Of a DNA stretch of 64,000 nucleotides, positions 17,213 through 26,800 are shown piece after piece. This DNA is from Kosakonia oryzae. GTDB taxonomy: Bacteria; Pseudomonadota; Gammaproteobacteria; Enterobacterales; Enterobacteriaceae. A model generated the notes under the pieces. It worked only from the letters and a program-made list of their open reading frames with translations. It was not told the DNA's origin and did no database searches. How positions within the stretch are numbered: position 1 is the first letter of the stretch; each line of letters starts with the position of its first letter. Location: positions 2,666,001 through 2,730,000 of the forward strand of contig NZ_CP014007.2 of NCBI RefSeq assembly GCF_001658025.2, read 5' to 3'. Both the position numbers and the translations under genes were made by a program.

Positions 17213-19327
17213 TTATTCGAATTGATAAGCGATAGACAAACCGACGCCGTAGTTACGTCCCGGAGCGGGTTCGTAGTAACGACCATTCGATTCATTAACG
17301 ATCACTGAGCCAACATATTCACGGTCAAACAGGTTATCGATGCGGCCAAACACATCCATCATCCAGTTGCCGTAGCTAAATTTGTAGCCAGTGTTAATGC
17401 CCGTAACGGTGTAGGAGGGCGCTTTCGCACTGTTTTCATCGTCGGCCATAATATCGCTCATATAGCGCACATCGGCACCCGCGTACCAGCCCTGATCCGG
17501 GATCCAGCCCAGCGACGCATAACCCATATTGCGCGCAATACCCGGAATACGGTTACCATTACAGTCGCTGTCGGTACAGACTTCGCTACGGTACGTGGCA
17601 TCCAGATAAGTCCATGCCACTTTGGCACGCCAGTTTCCGGCGAATTGCTGATCGAGCGACAACTCTGCGCCCTGGCGGCGGGTTTTCCCGGCGTTTTTGT
17701 ACGTGGTGCGTCCACCGCTGCTGGTGTCGGTCACAATCTCATTATCGGTATCGGTGCGGAACAGCGCTGCGGTCAGCAGGCCGTTACCGATTCGCGTTTT
17801 GCTACCGATTTCCACGGTTTCATTGGTGGAGGGTTTCAGCGCGAAATTCAGCCCGCTCTGGTTACCGGAACGATAGGAGAGTTCATTAATGGTCGGTGTT
17901 TCAAAACCGCGCCCGGCTGCCGCATAAACGTTCCATGCATCGGTGAGCGCATATTTCAGCGAGGCCGCTGGCAGCCACTTATGGTAACTTGCTTCACCGC
18001 TGTCATCGCCATTACCGGCCGTGACATAGTGATCGTTGGAATCAAACCACACTGAACTGTAGCGCACGCCCGCATCGAGAGAGAGTTTATCCGTCAGTTG
18101 CCAGGCCGTTTGCACGTACGGATCGAGGTTCCACATCAGGTTGCGTTCGTCACGGCGCAGATTGCCTTTTTCGCCGTAGATCGGCGTCGAGCCATCCATC
18201 ACATAGTTTTCGTAACCTTTGCGATTCTCGCTCATGTTTTCGTAGTTCAGACCGCCGGTGACAGTCACCGGCACGCCCAACTCGCCACGGTGCGTCCAGC
18301 GCGTGTCGATGCCCTGATAATGGCGCGTCAAATCGATCACACCGCCTGAATGGGCCGGGTTAAGCTGCGGCGCGCGCGGGATCGACTGATACTGCGTCGT
18401 TTCACGTTCCCCGGCGTACATCATCACGCTTAAATCATCCTGGCTGCTCATCTGGCGCTCATAGCGCAGCCCGGCCTGCGTTTGTTTGATGGTTTTGCGG
18501 GTGTTGTACTGGTCAGCACGCGGCGACTGGCGCGGATTATCCTGCCACTCCTCTTTGGTCAGGCCGCCCGCGTCGTTGGCTTTGATATCAACGCTGTTAA
18601 AGATCAGGCTCAGCTTACTGACATCATCAATGCGCACGCCCAGTTTGGCGTTGGCGAGATTTTTGCGCGCGCCGCTGTGATCGCGGTAGCCGCCGGTGAC
18701 GAAGCGGGTGCTGGAAACGGTGTAATCCACGTCGCCCGCATGTGTACCGTCGCCTACCGCACCGGTTGCTTTCAGGCCGTAACGCCAGCTTGCGTCGCTA
18801 CCGTAATAGCTGCTGGCTTCAATGGTTGTTGGCTGACGCCCGGTCTGCGTGGTGACATTCATCACCCCGCCAGAAGCGTTGCCGTACAGCGCCGAGAAAG
18901 GGCCGCGCAGCACATCAATGCTCTCCACGCTGTTGAGATCGATATTCGACGTTTGCCCCTGACCGTCCGGCATTGTCGCAGGAATACCATCCACATACAG
19001 GCGAATACCGCGCACGCCATAAGTGGAACGCGAACCAAAACCCCGGATGGAAAGTTGCAGATCCTGGGCATAGTTTTGCCGGTTTTGTACCTGCAAGCCG
19101 GGGACGCTGTTGAGCGATTCCGACAAATTGACGCGCGGTGCCGCCTGGCGGATATCGTCGCCCTGTACAACGCTGACGGCGGCAGGGCTATCAAGTTCAG
19201 AGACTGTCTGTGGCGCGGCGCTGACGATCATCGTTTGTTCATTGTCAGCGGCAGAAGCAGACGGAGAGAGGACAACCGGGAGTAATAACGCCGGCAGTGT
19301 GGCCTTCGTGGCAGAAAGAATAGTCAT
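17213..19327 (-). CDS. pqqU: PqqU (YncD), TonB-dependent PQQ receptor (704 aa)
   Basis: Outer-membrane receptor with a signal peptide (cleavage near SASAADNEQ), TonB box TMIVSA, plug domain and 22-strand barrel ending in the typical aromatic IAYQFE. Near-identical blocks to E. coli YncD, reported as the pyrroloquinoline quinone transporter PqqU and a phage receptor. I chose the ATG at 19327 by alignment; the longer frame adds 15 residues without a signal. Importing PQQ would supply periplasmic quinoprotein dehydrogenases. yncE, next to yncD in E. coli, is absent here. Confidence 0.9.
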   Translation of the reverse strand: MTILSATKATLPALLLPVVLSPSASAADNEQTMIVSAAPQTVSELDSPAAVSVVQGDDIRQAAPRVNLSESLNSVPGLQVQNRQNYAQDLQLSIRGFGSRSTYGVRGIRLYVDGIPATMPDGQGQTSNIDLNSVESIDVLRGPFSALYGNASGGVMNVTTQTGRQPTTIEASSYYGSDASWRYGLKATGAVGDGTHAGDVDYTVSSTRFVTGGYRDHSGARKNLANAKLGVRIDDVSKLSLIFNSVDIKANDAGGLTKEEWQDNPRQSPRADQYNTRKTIKQTQAGLRYERQMSSQDDLSVMMYAGERETTQYQSIPRAPQLNPAHSGGVIDLTRHYQGIDTRWTHRGELGVPVTVTGGLNYENMSENRKGYENYVMDGSTPIYGEKGNLRRDERNLMWNLDPYVQTAWQLTDKLSLDAGVRYSSVWFDSNDHYVTAGNGDDSGEASYHKWLPAASLKYALTDAWNVYAAAGRGFETPTINELSYRSGNQSGLNFALKPSTNETVEIGSKTRIGNGLLTAALFRTDTDNEIVTDTSSGGRTTYKNAGKTRRQGAELSLDQQFAGNWRAKVAWTYLDATYRSEVCTDSDCNGNRIPGIARNMGYASLGWIPDQGWYAGADVRYMSDIMADDENSAKAPSYTVTGINTGYKFSYGNWMMDVFGRIDNLFDREYVGSVIVNESNGRYYEPAPGRNYGVGLSIAYQFE

Positions 19328-19545
19328 ATCGGAACCGAGTGAGAAAAACGAACCAAATGGAACATGCGCCAATATGTTAAAGGTTATGTAAATATTTTGA
19401 AAACATTAAACGCACGTTAAGTTAAGAATCAGTGTAGTCCCTGCCTGCCAGATGCGCTTCTGCACCATTTGGTGTTGCGCTTTATTGTTATTAATGAGAG
19501 GGCAAAACGCGGTATGTCAGCGTACCGGATGATGTTATTCGTCAT

Positions 19546-19574
19546 AAAAAAGGGAAGGCCAGAGCCTTCCCTTA
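19546..19574 (-). terminator. Intrinsic terminator of ansP
   Basis: GGGAAGGC/GCCTTCCC stem followed on the minus strand by TTTTTT, 20 bp past the ansP stop. Confidence 0.85.
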
Positions 19575-19592
19575 ATGTTTACTGCCGCCCGT

Positions 19593-21062
19593 TTAGCGCG
19601 AGGCGTTCTCCGTCGGCGCAACCGGCGCAGTGCTGTGAATTTCATGTACGCGTTTACGTACGCCAAACCAGCCTGCAACCAGCAGCACGGCAATCAGCGG
19701 GATAGAACCGATGGTGTAAGTGCCGTTCGGATAGTCAAACGCCATCAGCACCAGTACGCTCAGCAGGAACAGCAGCGTCAGCCATGAGGTGACCGGCGCG
19801 CCAGGCATTTTGAAGCTGACATCCGCCACTTTGCCTTCTTTGATCGCCTTACGCAGACGCATCTGGCAAATCACGATAAAGCCCCAGGAGGCGATAATGC
19901 CCAGGGAGGCCACGTTCAGCACGATTTCAAACACCTGCGACGGCACCAGATAGTTGAGGAACACCCCGACGATATAGACGCAAATGGTGACCAGAATACC
20001 GGCATAAGGCACATGATGGCGGCTCATTTTCGCCATAAACTTCGGCGCAGAACCCCCCATCGACATCGAACGCAGAATACGGCCGGTGCTGTAGAGCCCG
20101 GAGTTCAGGCTGGAAAGTGCAGCGGTCAGCACCACCATGTTCATGATGTCGCCAATGTAAGGCACGCCCAGTTTGGAGAAGAAGGTCACAAACGGGCTTT
20201 GACCTGCCTGATAGGCATTCCACGGCAGCAGCAGCACCAGCAGGACCACCGAGCCGACGTAGAACAAACCGATACGCCAGATCACGCTGTTGATCGCTTT
20301 TGGCACCATGGTCTGCGGATCTTTACACTCACCGGCGGCAGTACCGACCAGTTCGATAGAAGCAAACGCAAAGACCACGCCCTGAACCAGCACCAGCGCT
20401 GGCAGCAAGCCGTGCGGGAAGAAACCGCCGTTGTCGGTGATCAAGTGGAAGCCGGTTGTGCCGCCGTCCAGCGGTTTACCGCTGCCGAGGAAGATGGTCC
20501 CGACAATCAGGAACACTACAATCGCCAGCACTTTGATTAACGCAAACCAGAACTCCATTTCGGCGAACCATTTCACGCCAATCATGTTCATGGTGCCGAC
20601 GACCGCCAGCGCGGCCAGCGCAAAGACCCACTGCGGCACATCGCCAAACGCGCCCCAATAGTGCATATAGAGCGCAACAGCGGTGATATCGACGATACCG
20701 GTCATCGCCCAGTTAATGAAATACATCCAGCCGGCGACAAACGCGGCTTTTTCGCCCAGAAACTCGCGGGCATAGGAAACAAAGCTGCCGCTGGAAGGGC
20801 GATGCAGTACCAGTTCGCCCAGTGCGCGGAGGATAAAGAAAGAGAAGAGACCACAAACCAGATAGACGATTGCCAGCGATGGCCCCGCCATCTGTAATCG
20901 TGCGCCTGCGCCCAAAAATAAACCTGTCCCAATCGCGCCGCCAATGGCGATCATTTGTACCTGGCGATTACCCATCGCCCGGTTGTAGCCCTCTTCATGA
21001 GAGTTAAGCCAGCGTCGTTTCGCCGCGTGATGCTCCGTGGCGCTGTTGTTGTCTGTTTTCAT
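19593..21062 (-). CDS. ansP: AnsP, L-asparagine permease (489 aa)
   Basis: Amino acid-polyamine-organocation family permease with 12 hydrophobic helices. The N-terminal AIGGAIGTGLFLGAGARLQMAGPS signature is at about 37-60. Sequence and location next to yncD match E. coli AnsP. It imports L-asparagine across the inner membrane by proton symport. A strong terminator follows; the promoter must lie in 21063-21440. Confidence 0.9.
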   Translation of the reverse strand: MKTDNNSATEHHAAKRRWLNSHEEGYNRAMGNRQVQMIAIGGAIGTGLFLGAGARLQMAGPSLAIVYLVCGLFSFFILRALGELVLHRPSSGSFVSYAREFLGEKAAFVAGWMYFINWAMTGIVDITAVALYMHYWGAFGDVPQWVFALAALAVVGTMNMIGVKWFAEMEFWFALIKVLAIVVFLIVGTIFLGSGKPLDGGTTGFHLITDNGGFFPHGLLPALVLVQGVVFAFASIELVGTAAGECKDPQTMVPKAINSVIWRIGLFYVGSVVLLVLLLPWNAYQAGQSPFVTFFSKLGVPYIGDIMNMVVLTAALSSLNSGLYSTGRILRSMSMGGSAPKFMAKMSRHHVPYAGILVTICVYIVGVFLNYLVPSQVFEIVLNVASLGIIASWGFIVICQMRLRKAIKEGKVADVSFKMPGAPVTSWLTLLFLLSVLVLMAFDYPNGTYTIGSIPLIAVLLVAGWFGVRKRVHEIHSTAPVAPTENASR

Positions 21063-21438
21063 CTCGTTACCTGTTAACCTGTCTGAACCTTGCGGAATTC
21101 CTCAACCTGCGTGAGCAAAAGCCAAACGATTGCTCCCGCGGTAAATGTTTGCCTTTCCAGTGATTCTACGTATGGATAAGAGAAACATGGCGCAGCATCC
21201 TACCCGCAATCGGCAAATGACGCAAAACATACCCGCCGCCAGTGATGGGACTATTAGCAGAAATTGTGAGGTGAAAGGAGACAAGCAGCGTAAATGATTC
21301 AACCAGAAGATAAAAGCAACAGAAAAAACCAGCCATAAACCGGTAAATACCTGACAATTTTGCAAGGTTATAGCCTGATTCCATAAGCATGCATAATGAC
21401 CGCCGCGCCGACTTTGCTACTTTTTTGCTTATTAATGT
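21063..21438. other. Intergenic region upstream of ansP
   Basis: About 380 bp with no convincing gene. The short minus-strand frames here (87 and 74 aa) overlap each other and have no good ribosome sites. A weak GAGCAA/TTGCTC inverted repeat lies at about 21112-21136. It probably holds the ansP promoter; I cannot place it. Confidence 0.5.
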
Positions 21439-21480
21439 AAAAAAAGCTGCTCCGCCGGGAGTACAGGGTGACGGAGCAGC
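21439..21480 (-). terminator. Intrinsic terminator of the sugar-acid MFS gene
   Basis: GCTGCTCCG/CGGAGCAGC 9-bp stem with a T-run on the minus strand, 30 bp past the transporter stop. Confidence 0.85.
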
Positions 21481-21509
21481 GCGGCGTTAGCGGGACGCCA
21501 GAATCAGAC

Positions 21510-22820
21510 TCAGGCCGCCGTTGGCGTGAGCGTAATGCGCTCCAGCGAACCAACAATAAACAGATACGAGAACAGACCAATCAGCCCCATTGAGCCGACA
21601 TACAGAATGGCGTAATCGAAGGAGTGGGTATTGGCGAGGATCACGCCAATGACCAGCGGTGTGACAATGCTCGCCAGGTTACCGCACATGTTGAACACGC
21701 CGCCTGCAATACCGAGCACCTCTTTCGGCGACGTATCACTCAACACGCACCAGCCCAGATTGCCAAACCCTTTAGCGAAGAACGCCACGCTCATTGCCGC
21801 GACCACTACCACTTCTGAGTCGGTATAGTTGGCCAGCACAATCACGCAGGAGAGCAGCATGCCGCAGATCACCGGGAATTTGCGCGCCGTCGTCAGGCTG
21901 TAACCGCGCGTCAGCAGCCAGTCGGAAACAACGCCGCCCAGCAACCCACCGATAAACCCGGCGATCGCCGGAATACTGGCAATAAAACCGACTTTCAGAA
22001 TCGACATTCCTTTGGCCTGGTAAAGATAGGTCGGAAACCAGGTCAGGAAAAACCAGGTAATCGAGGTGACGCAAAATTGCCCGATATACACACCGATCAT
22101 CATGCGATTAATACAGACGCTTTTGATCTGCGCCAGGCTGATTTTTGCCGGGCCTTTTTTACTGCCAAGCGACGGTTCACCGCCACCGTCGCGAATATAA
22201 TCAATTTCCTGCTGGTTAATGCTTTTATGCGCTAACGGATCGCGAACTTTCACCAACCAGAATATGCCAAGTACAACACCGATCGCGCCAATATAATAAA
22301 AAACATAATGCCAGCTCAGATTGTGCAAAATAATGGTCATCAGCGGCGTAATAATACCCAGCGAAATATATTGCGCCGCCTGATACACGGCGGTGACAAA
22401 TCCGCGTTCTTTATTCGGGAACCACTGCACGCTTAAGCGGCTGTTGGCCGGAAAGGCAGGCGCCTCAATCGCGCCCATCAGCAGACGCAGCACCACCAAC
22501 ACAATTAGCGGGCTGGCGTAGAGGTAGATGGTGCCCTGAAACATGGTGACTATCGACCAGCCAATCAGCGCGCAGCCATACACCAGACGTGAACCATATT
22601 TATCCAGCAACCAGCCGCCGGGAATTTGCAGGGCCACGTAAGAAATACCAAATACCGAAAAGGCGAGACCAAGGGCCTCTGGATCAAAACCTAATTCTTT
22701 GCTCATGATTGGCGCGACCACCGAAAGAGTCGCGCGGTCAGCATAATTAAATACGGTGGCAAGAAATAAGAAAACAAGAATGCTGTAACGCACATTGGTG
22801 CGTTTAATTATTGTATTCAT
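21510..22820 (-). CDS. MFS hexuronate/aldarate transporter (436 aa)
   Basis: Major facilitator of the anion:cation symporter (GudP/GarP/DgoT-like) family with 12 helices. YADRATLSVVAPIMSKELGF at the end of TM1 and GWLLDKYGSR in the loop 2-3 region are family hallmarks. It lies 80 bp downstream of a galactarate/talarate dehydratase on the same strand, so it probably imports galactarate, talarate or glucarate. A terminator between the two genes implies partial uncoupling. Confidence 0.85.
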   Translation of the reverse strand: MNTIIKRTNVRYSILVFLFLATVFNYADRATLSVVAPIMSKELGFDPEALGLAFSVFGISYVALQIPGGWLLDKYGSRLVYGCALIGWSIVTMFQGTIYLYASPLIVLVVLRLLMGAIEAPAFPANSRLSVQWFPNKERGFVTAVYQAAQYISLGIITPLMTIILHNLSWHYVFYYIGAIGVVLGIFWLVKVRDPLAHKSINQQEIDYIRDGGGEPSLGSKKGPAKISLAQIKSVCINRMMIGVYIGQFCVTSITWFFLTWFPTYLYQAKGMSILKVGFIASIPAIAGFIGGLLGGVVSDWLLTRGYSLTTARKFPVICGMLLSCVIVLANYTDSEVVVVAAMSVAFFAKGFGNLGWCVLSDTSPKEVLGIAGGVFNMCGNLASIVTPLVIGVILANTHSFDYAILYVGSMGLIGLFSYLFIVGSLERITLTPTAA

Positions 22821-22862
22821 CGCAACTCCTCGAAACAGGGTTGAATGTGGTGTAGGGAACAG

Positions 22863-22888
22863 AAAAAAGACGGGAGGGCTCTCCCGTC
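22863..22888 (-). terminator. Internal terminator between dehydratase and transporter
   Basis: GACGGGAG/CTCCCGTC stem with a 4-nt loop followed by TTTTTTCT on the minus strand, in the 80-bp gap. It would reduce read-through into the transporter gene. Confidence 0.75.
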
Positions 22889-22900
22889 AGGATGTCATTA

Positions 22901-24097
22901 TTATGGGCGTTTACCGAATTCACAGCTGGTTTGCGTCCACGCGCGGGCCTGTTCGCTGATGCTGAAACCAAGCCCGTGGCGATCAGAGACGTACATACGT
23001 CCATCACGCAGTTCAAGCTGTTCGTTAAATAGCGGGTTCAGCCATTCGAAATGCTCCAGCCATGGCTCCAGCGGGTAAGCGGCAGAGAGGTGCAGGTGAA
23101 CTTCCATAGCAAAGTGCGGCGCCAGTTTACGGCCATGTTTGGCGGCCAGATCCATGATCTTCAGGAACGGTGAAATCCCACCGACGCGCGGCGCATCCGG
23201 CTGCACAAAGTCGCTGGCATTGCCGAGGATAAGTTGTTCATGTTCGCGGAAGCTGGTCAGCATTTCACCTGTAGCGATTGGCGTATCCAGAGCGGCAGCG
23301 AGCTGGGCGTGGCCTTCAACGTCATAGGCATCCAGCGGCTCTTCAATCCAGATCAAATTGAATTTCTCCATCTGGCGGCCCATGCGAATCGCGGTTTCGC
23401 GATCCCACTGCTGATTGGCATCAACCATCAACGGGAAATCATCGCCCAGCGCTTCACGTACGGCGGTCAGACGGCGGATATCTTCTTTCGTGTCCGGCTG
23501 GCCGACCTTAATTTTGATGCCGCCGATGCCGTTTTCACGGGAAATAATCACATTTTTCAGCACCTGATCCAGCGGGGTATGCAGGAAACCGCCAGAGGTG
23601 TTGTAGCACTGTACCGAGTCGCGGTGCGCGCCCAGCAGTTTCGCCAGCGGCAGACCTGCACGTTTGGCTTTCATATCCCACAGCGCAATATCGATAGGGG
23701 AGATGGCCTGCACTGCCATGCCGCTGCGGCCAACCGATGCGCCTGCCCACAGCAGTTTGGTATAGATTTTGTCGATATCGTTCGGATCTTCGCCCAGCAG
23801 GTTATCGGCAATCTCTTTGGCGTGCGCATAGATCCCCTGGCCCCCGGCGCGTTTGGAATAGCTGAAACCGACACCCTCAAAGCCATCACGGCTACGGATC
23901 TCCGCAATGATAATCGCCACTTCGGTGAGCGGCTTCTGACGGCCGGTGAGCACTTTCGCATCGCTTACTGGCGTCGCCAGCGGCAGGAAGGCGAGGGAGA
24001 GTTTTACCCACGCAATACGATCGCCGGTTTCAGCGGCGGTTTTTGCCCCTGCGGCTTTGGCATAGGTCACGGCATCGGAATTCGCACTTACGGTCAT
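22901..24097 (-). CDS. L-talarate/galactarate dehydratase (398 aa)
   Basis: Enolase superfamily, near-identical to remembered Salmonella STM3697 (TalrD/GalrD). The catalytic set is intact: KIK Lys195/Lys197, metal ligands Asp226, Glu252, Glu278, and His328. It dehydrates galactarate or L-talarate to 5-keto-4-deoxyglucarate and can interconvert them by epimerisation. I chose the ATG at 24097 (AGGAGC upstream); the longer frame adds 13 residues. It is divergent from the LacI-type regulator and followed by a matching transporter. Confidence 0.93.
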   Translation of the reverse strand: MTVSANSDAVTYAKAAGAKTAAETGDRIAWVKLSLAFLPLATPVSDAKVLTGRQKPLTEVAIIIAEIRSRDGFEGVGFSYSKRAGGQGIYAHAKEIADNLLGEDPNDIDKIYTKLLWAGASVGRSGMAVQAISPIDIALWDMKAKRAGLPLAKLLGAHRDSVQCYNTSGGFLHTPLDQVLKNVIISRENGIGGIKIKVGQPDTKEDIRRLTAVREALGDDFPLMVDANQQWDRETAIRMGRQMEKFNLIWIEEPLDAYDVEGHAQLAAALDTPIATGEMLTSFREHEQLILGNASDFVQPDAPRVGGISPFLKIMDLAAKHGRKLAPHFAMEVHLHLSAAYPLEPWLEHFEWLNPLFNEQLELRDGRMYVSDRHGLGFSISEQARAWTQTSCEFGKRP

Positions 24098-24120
24098 GAT
24101 TAGCTCCTGTGAACAACAAA

Positions 24121-24136
24121 ATGTTTGCGCTAACAT
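24121..24136. promoter_or_regulatory. LacI/GntR-type operator-like palindrome
   Basis: ATGTTTGCGCTAACAT: 8-bp half sites match at 7 of 8 positions around a central GC, as in operators of GntR/LacI repressors. It lies 24 bp upstream of the dehydratase start, in the expected place for repression by the divergent regulator. Confidence 0.6.
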
Positions 24137-24181
24137 TTGTAGATCCGCAATAAATCAATAACCAGAAAAAGGGTGTGATTA

Positions 24182-24197
24182 TGTACAATCGATCACA
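24182..24197. promoter_or_regulatory. CRP-like site
   Basis: TGTAC-N6-TCACA, 8 of 10 matches to TGTGA-N6-TCACA, between the divergent genes. Catabolite control would fit a sugar-acid pathway. Confidence 0.4.
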
Positions 24198-24406
24198 AAT
24201 TATGGCGTTAAAGAGAGAGCATCTGTGAATAACATCGCATTTAAGGGTTGCAGAAAAAGCGGCAGTCGCATAAATGATAGCGATAACATAAAAGGAGGGA
24301 AATACCTGCTAACGCACTGATTTCTGAGGCACGGCGGCAATGAAGGGAGAAATGCGTATAATACAATGCGAGAATCATAAAAACGCTGAATGCTCTGTGA
24401 GTGAAC

Positions 24407-25420
24407 ATGTCGAAAACGTCTCGTTCTGTCCCACCGCGTGCGCCCACGCTGGAAGATGTTGCCCGCGCCGCTGGCTTATCATCCATGACCGTAAGTCGGG
24501 CGCTTAACACGCCGCAACTGGTACGGCCCAAAACGGTAGAAAAAGTCATCGCGGCGGTCAAAGCGACAGGGTATATCCCCAATGCCTTGGCCGGTGGACT
24601 GGCCTCGCGCCGCAGTAAATTGATTGCTGTGGTGGTGCCGCAAATTAACAACAACATGTTCGTCGACACGATTCAGGCCATCAGCGATGAGCTGGCGGTG
24701 CGCGGTTACCATATGTTGCTCTGCGTGGCCGGATACACGCAACAAACCGAAGCCGATCTGGTTGCCGCGCTGCTTTCGCGCCGCCCGGACGGTATCGTCC
24801 TGACCGGGATCCATCACTCGACCGATCTGAAAAAAGTGCTCCTCAATGCCAACGTACCGGTCGTGGAAATCTGGGATTTAACCCCGACGCCGCTGGATAT
24901 GCTGGTGGGTTTCTCCCACGAGAAAGTCGGCCAGGCGACGGCCGAGTATCTGCTGCGTAAAGGCTATCGCCGTCCGGGTTTGCTGTGGACGGTGGACAAA
25001 CGCGCCGCGCAGCGTAAAGCCGGATTGCGCGAAGTGCTGGAGCGTAACGGCATCAGCGAACCCGGCAGTGTCGATGTGGCCTTACCGGCGCGATTCACCT
25101 CGGGGCGCCAGGGGCTAGCGCAGCTACTGGAGCAGGGCGATTTCGATGTGATTGTTTGCAGCTCCGACACGCTGGCGCAGGGCGCAATTATTGAAGCGCA
25201 GTCGCGCGGTTTACAGGTGCCGCGCGATCTGGCGGTGATTGGCTTTGGCGATCTCGATTTTGCCGCCGGCAATCAGCCTGCCATTACCACGGTCAGCGTC
25301 GATCGGCAAATTATTGGTCAGCGCGCGGCAACGATGCTGGCCGATCGTATCGAAGGCAGCGAAGTTGATGCGCCTATTGTCGATATTGGCTTCCATTTTG
25401 TTGAGCGGGAATCCGCATAA
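24407..25420 (+). CDS. LacI/GntR-type transcriptional regulator (337 aa)
   Basis: N-terminal LacI helix-turn-helix (TLEDVARAAGLSSMTVSRALNTPQLVRPKT), hinge helix (YIPNALAGGLASRRS) and periplasmic-binding-protein-like effector domain (about 62-337). Most like gluconate repressor GntR-type members. Divergent from the talarate/galactarate dehydratase, so it is probably that operon's repressor with a sugar acid as inducer. The ATG at 24407 is used; a GTG two codons earlier is possible. No strong ribosome site. Confidence 0.85.
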   Translation: MSKTSRSVPPRAPTLEDVARAAGLSSMTVSRALNTPQLVRPKTVEKVIAAVKATGYIPNALAGGLASRRSKLIAVVVPQINNNMFVDTIQAISDELAVRGYHMLLCVAGYTQQTEADLVAALLSRRPDGIVLTGIHHSTDLKKVLLNANVPVVEIWDLTPTPLDMLVGFSHEKVGQATAEYLLRKGYRRPGLLWTVDKRAAQRKAGLREVLERNGISEPGSVDVALPARFTSGRQGLAQLLEQGDFDVIVCSSDTLAQGAIIEAQSRGLQVPRDLAVIGFGDLDFAAGNQPAITTVSVDRQIIGQRAATMLADRIEGSEVDAPIVDIGFHFVERESA

Positions 25421-25424
25421 CTCC

Positions 25425-25952
25425 ATGAAAATTAATATTATCGGTACCAGCGGCAGCGGAAAATCAACGCTGGCGAAACGCATCGCCGCGAAGCTTAATT
25501 TGCCGTATATCGAAATGGACAGGCTCTACTGGCGGGCCAACTGGCAGGGAACACCGGATGAGGAGTTGTATTCCCGCCTTGAACAGTTACTGGCGCAGCC
25601 GGGCTGGGTACTCGATGGCAACTACAATCGCAGCCGGGATATAAAATGGCGGCATGTCGATCTTGTTGTGTGGGTTGATTACGGTTTCTGGCGCACGTTG
25701 CGTCAGGCCGTGTTGCGCGCTGCGCGCCGCGCCTGGCACAAACAGGAGTTATGGCCGGGCACCGGAAACTGTGAAAGTTTCCGCCGTTCATTCTTCAGCC
25801 GCGAGTCGATCATTATCTGGACGATAAAGACCTGGCGCGTGAATCGCCTGCGTTACGCGCAGGATATGGCTGACCCGCGCTACCAGCATCTGCGTTTTGT
25901 GCGTCTTACCAGCCCACAGCAGGCTGACGAATTTCTCGCCACTCTGACCTAA
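25425..25952 (+). CDS. P-loop kinase-like protein (175 aa)
   Basis: Walker A GTSGSGKST (about 6-14) at the N-terminus, as in adenylate kinase-like and topology-modulation (FlaR-like) proteins. An early DRLYW motif follows, and a basic segment (RQAVLRAARRAWHKQ) may be a lid. The ATG at 25425 begins four bases after the regulator stop, so the two are likely cotranscribed. The longer frame starting inside the regulator gene is rejected. Substrate unknown. Confidence 0.75.
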   Translation: MKINIIGTSGSGKSTLAKRIAAKLNLPYIEMDRLYWRANWQGTPDEELYSRLEQLLAQPGWVLDGNYNRSRDIKWRHVDLVVWVDYGFWRTLRQAVLRAARRAWHKQELWPGTGNCESFRRSFFSRESIIIWTIKTWRVNRLRYAQDMADPRYQHLRFVRLTSPQQADEFLATLT

Positions 25953-25983
25953 AATTAGGGCTTATCCTCTGTAAGGAGCCCTT

Positions 25984-26604
25984 ATGATCACTGTTTATGG
26001 TGTCCCCGGCTGGGGATCGGCGCTAAGTGAAGTGATGCTGACGCTGGCGGAAATCCCTTATCGCTTTGTCAATGTTGACGGCTTTGACCAGCCTGGCGCA
26101 CAGCAGGAGAGGTTGAAAAAACTTAACCCGCTGGGCCAGGTACCGACGCTGCAGCTTGATGACGGCAGCATTATGACCGAATCGGCCGCCGTGGCGTTGA
26201 TGATCCTCGACCAGCGCCCGGATTTAGCGCCGCCCGTCGGCACGCCGGAAAGACAACAGTTCTGGCGATTACTGGTATGGCTGGTCGCCAATGTTTATCC
26301 CACATTTACCTATGCTGATTATCCGGAACGCTGGGCTAGCGCCGCGCCGGAACAATTACAGGAAAACTGCAAGGCATACCGTAAATCGCTCTATTTGTGG
26401 CTGGAGAGTCAGCTAAAAGCCACGCCGTACGCATTTGGCGAAACATTGACGTTACTTGATATCTATATCTGCGTAATGCGAACCTGGGGACCGCGCCATG
26501 CGTGGTTTAAGGAGCATACGCCGAAATTCAGCGCCATTGCCGATGCGGTTTGTTGCGTGCCAGCCCTTCAGGAGGTACTGCGAAATAATGACATCCTGAC
26601 GTAA
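25984..26604 (+). CDS. yncG: YncG, glutathione S-transferase-like protein (206 aa)
   Basis: N-terminal thioredoxin-like domain (YGVPGWGSALSEVMLTL; cis-Pro in GQVPTL; glutathione-binding MTESAA) and helical C-terminal domain. It aligns along its full length with remembered E. coli YncG. Substrate unknown. RBS AAGGAG, 31 bp after the kinase-like gene; terminator downstream. Confidence 0.9.
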   Translation: MITVYGVPGWGSALSEVMLTLAEIPYRFVNVDGFDQPGAQQERLKKLNPLGQVPTLQLDDGSIMTESAAVALMILDQRPDLAPPVGTPERQQFWRLLVWLVANVYPTFTYADYPERWASAAPEQLQENCKAYRKSLYLWLESQLKATPYAFGETLTLLDIYICVMRTWGPRHAWFKEHTPKFSAIADAVCCVPALQEVLRNNDILT

Positions 26605-26669
26605 CGGATTATTGCTGGGTATTTAAATATTCTTAGAGCATCATATAAATTGAAAGGCTATATAGAATT

Positions 26670-26704
26670 AAGGGGCGAAAATTAATTGATATCGCCCCTT
26701 TTCT
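26670..26704 (+). terminator. Intrinsic terminator of yncG
   Basis: AAGGGGCGA/TCGCCCCTT 9-bp stem with a 13-nt AT-rich loop and a following TTTTC run. Confidence 0.75.
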
Positions 26705-26800
26705 GTGAGACAACTCTTACCGGGGCGATGTCCTGAGATAATATTTCCGGATGGCAATAAAAGATGGAAATATCATATTAACACTAACGGGATGAGAGTA

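Larger units (their letters stand above)
24098..24406. other. Divergent control region, dehydratase / LacI-type regulator
   Basis: A 309-bp region between divergent starts. It holds a LacI/GntR-type operator-like palindrome (24121-24136), a CRP-like site (24182-24197) and an AT-rich stretch. The minus-strand 142-aa frame running from 24241 into the regulator gene looks like a shadow. Confidence 0.6.

Noticed and set aside
18482-19285. 267-aa plus-strand frame opposite pqqU
   Set aside because: Shadow of the TonB receptor gene; no motifs or start signals.
23234-24103. 289-aa frame opposite the talarate/galactarate dehydratase
   Set aside because: The dehydratase is near-certain with all catalytic residues; the antisense frame has shadow composition and no ribosome site.
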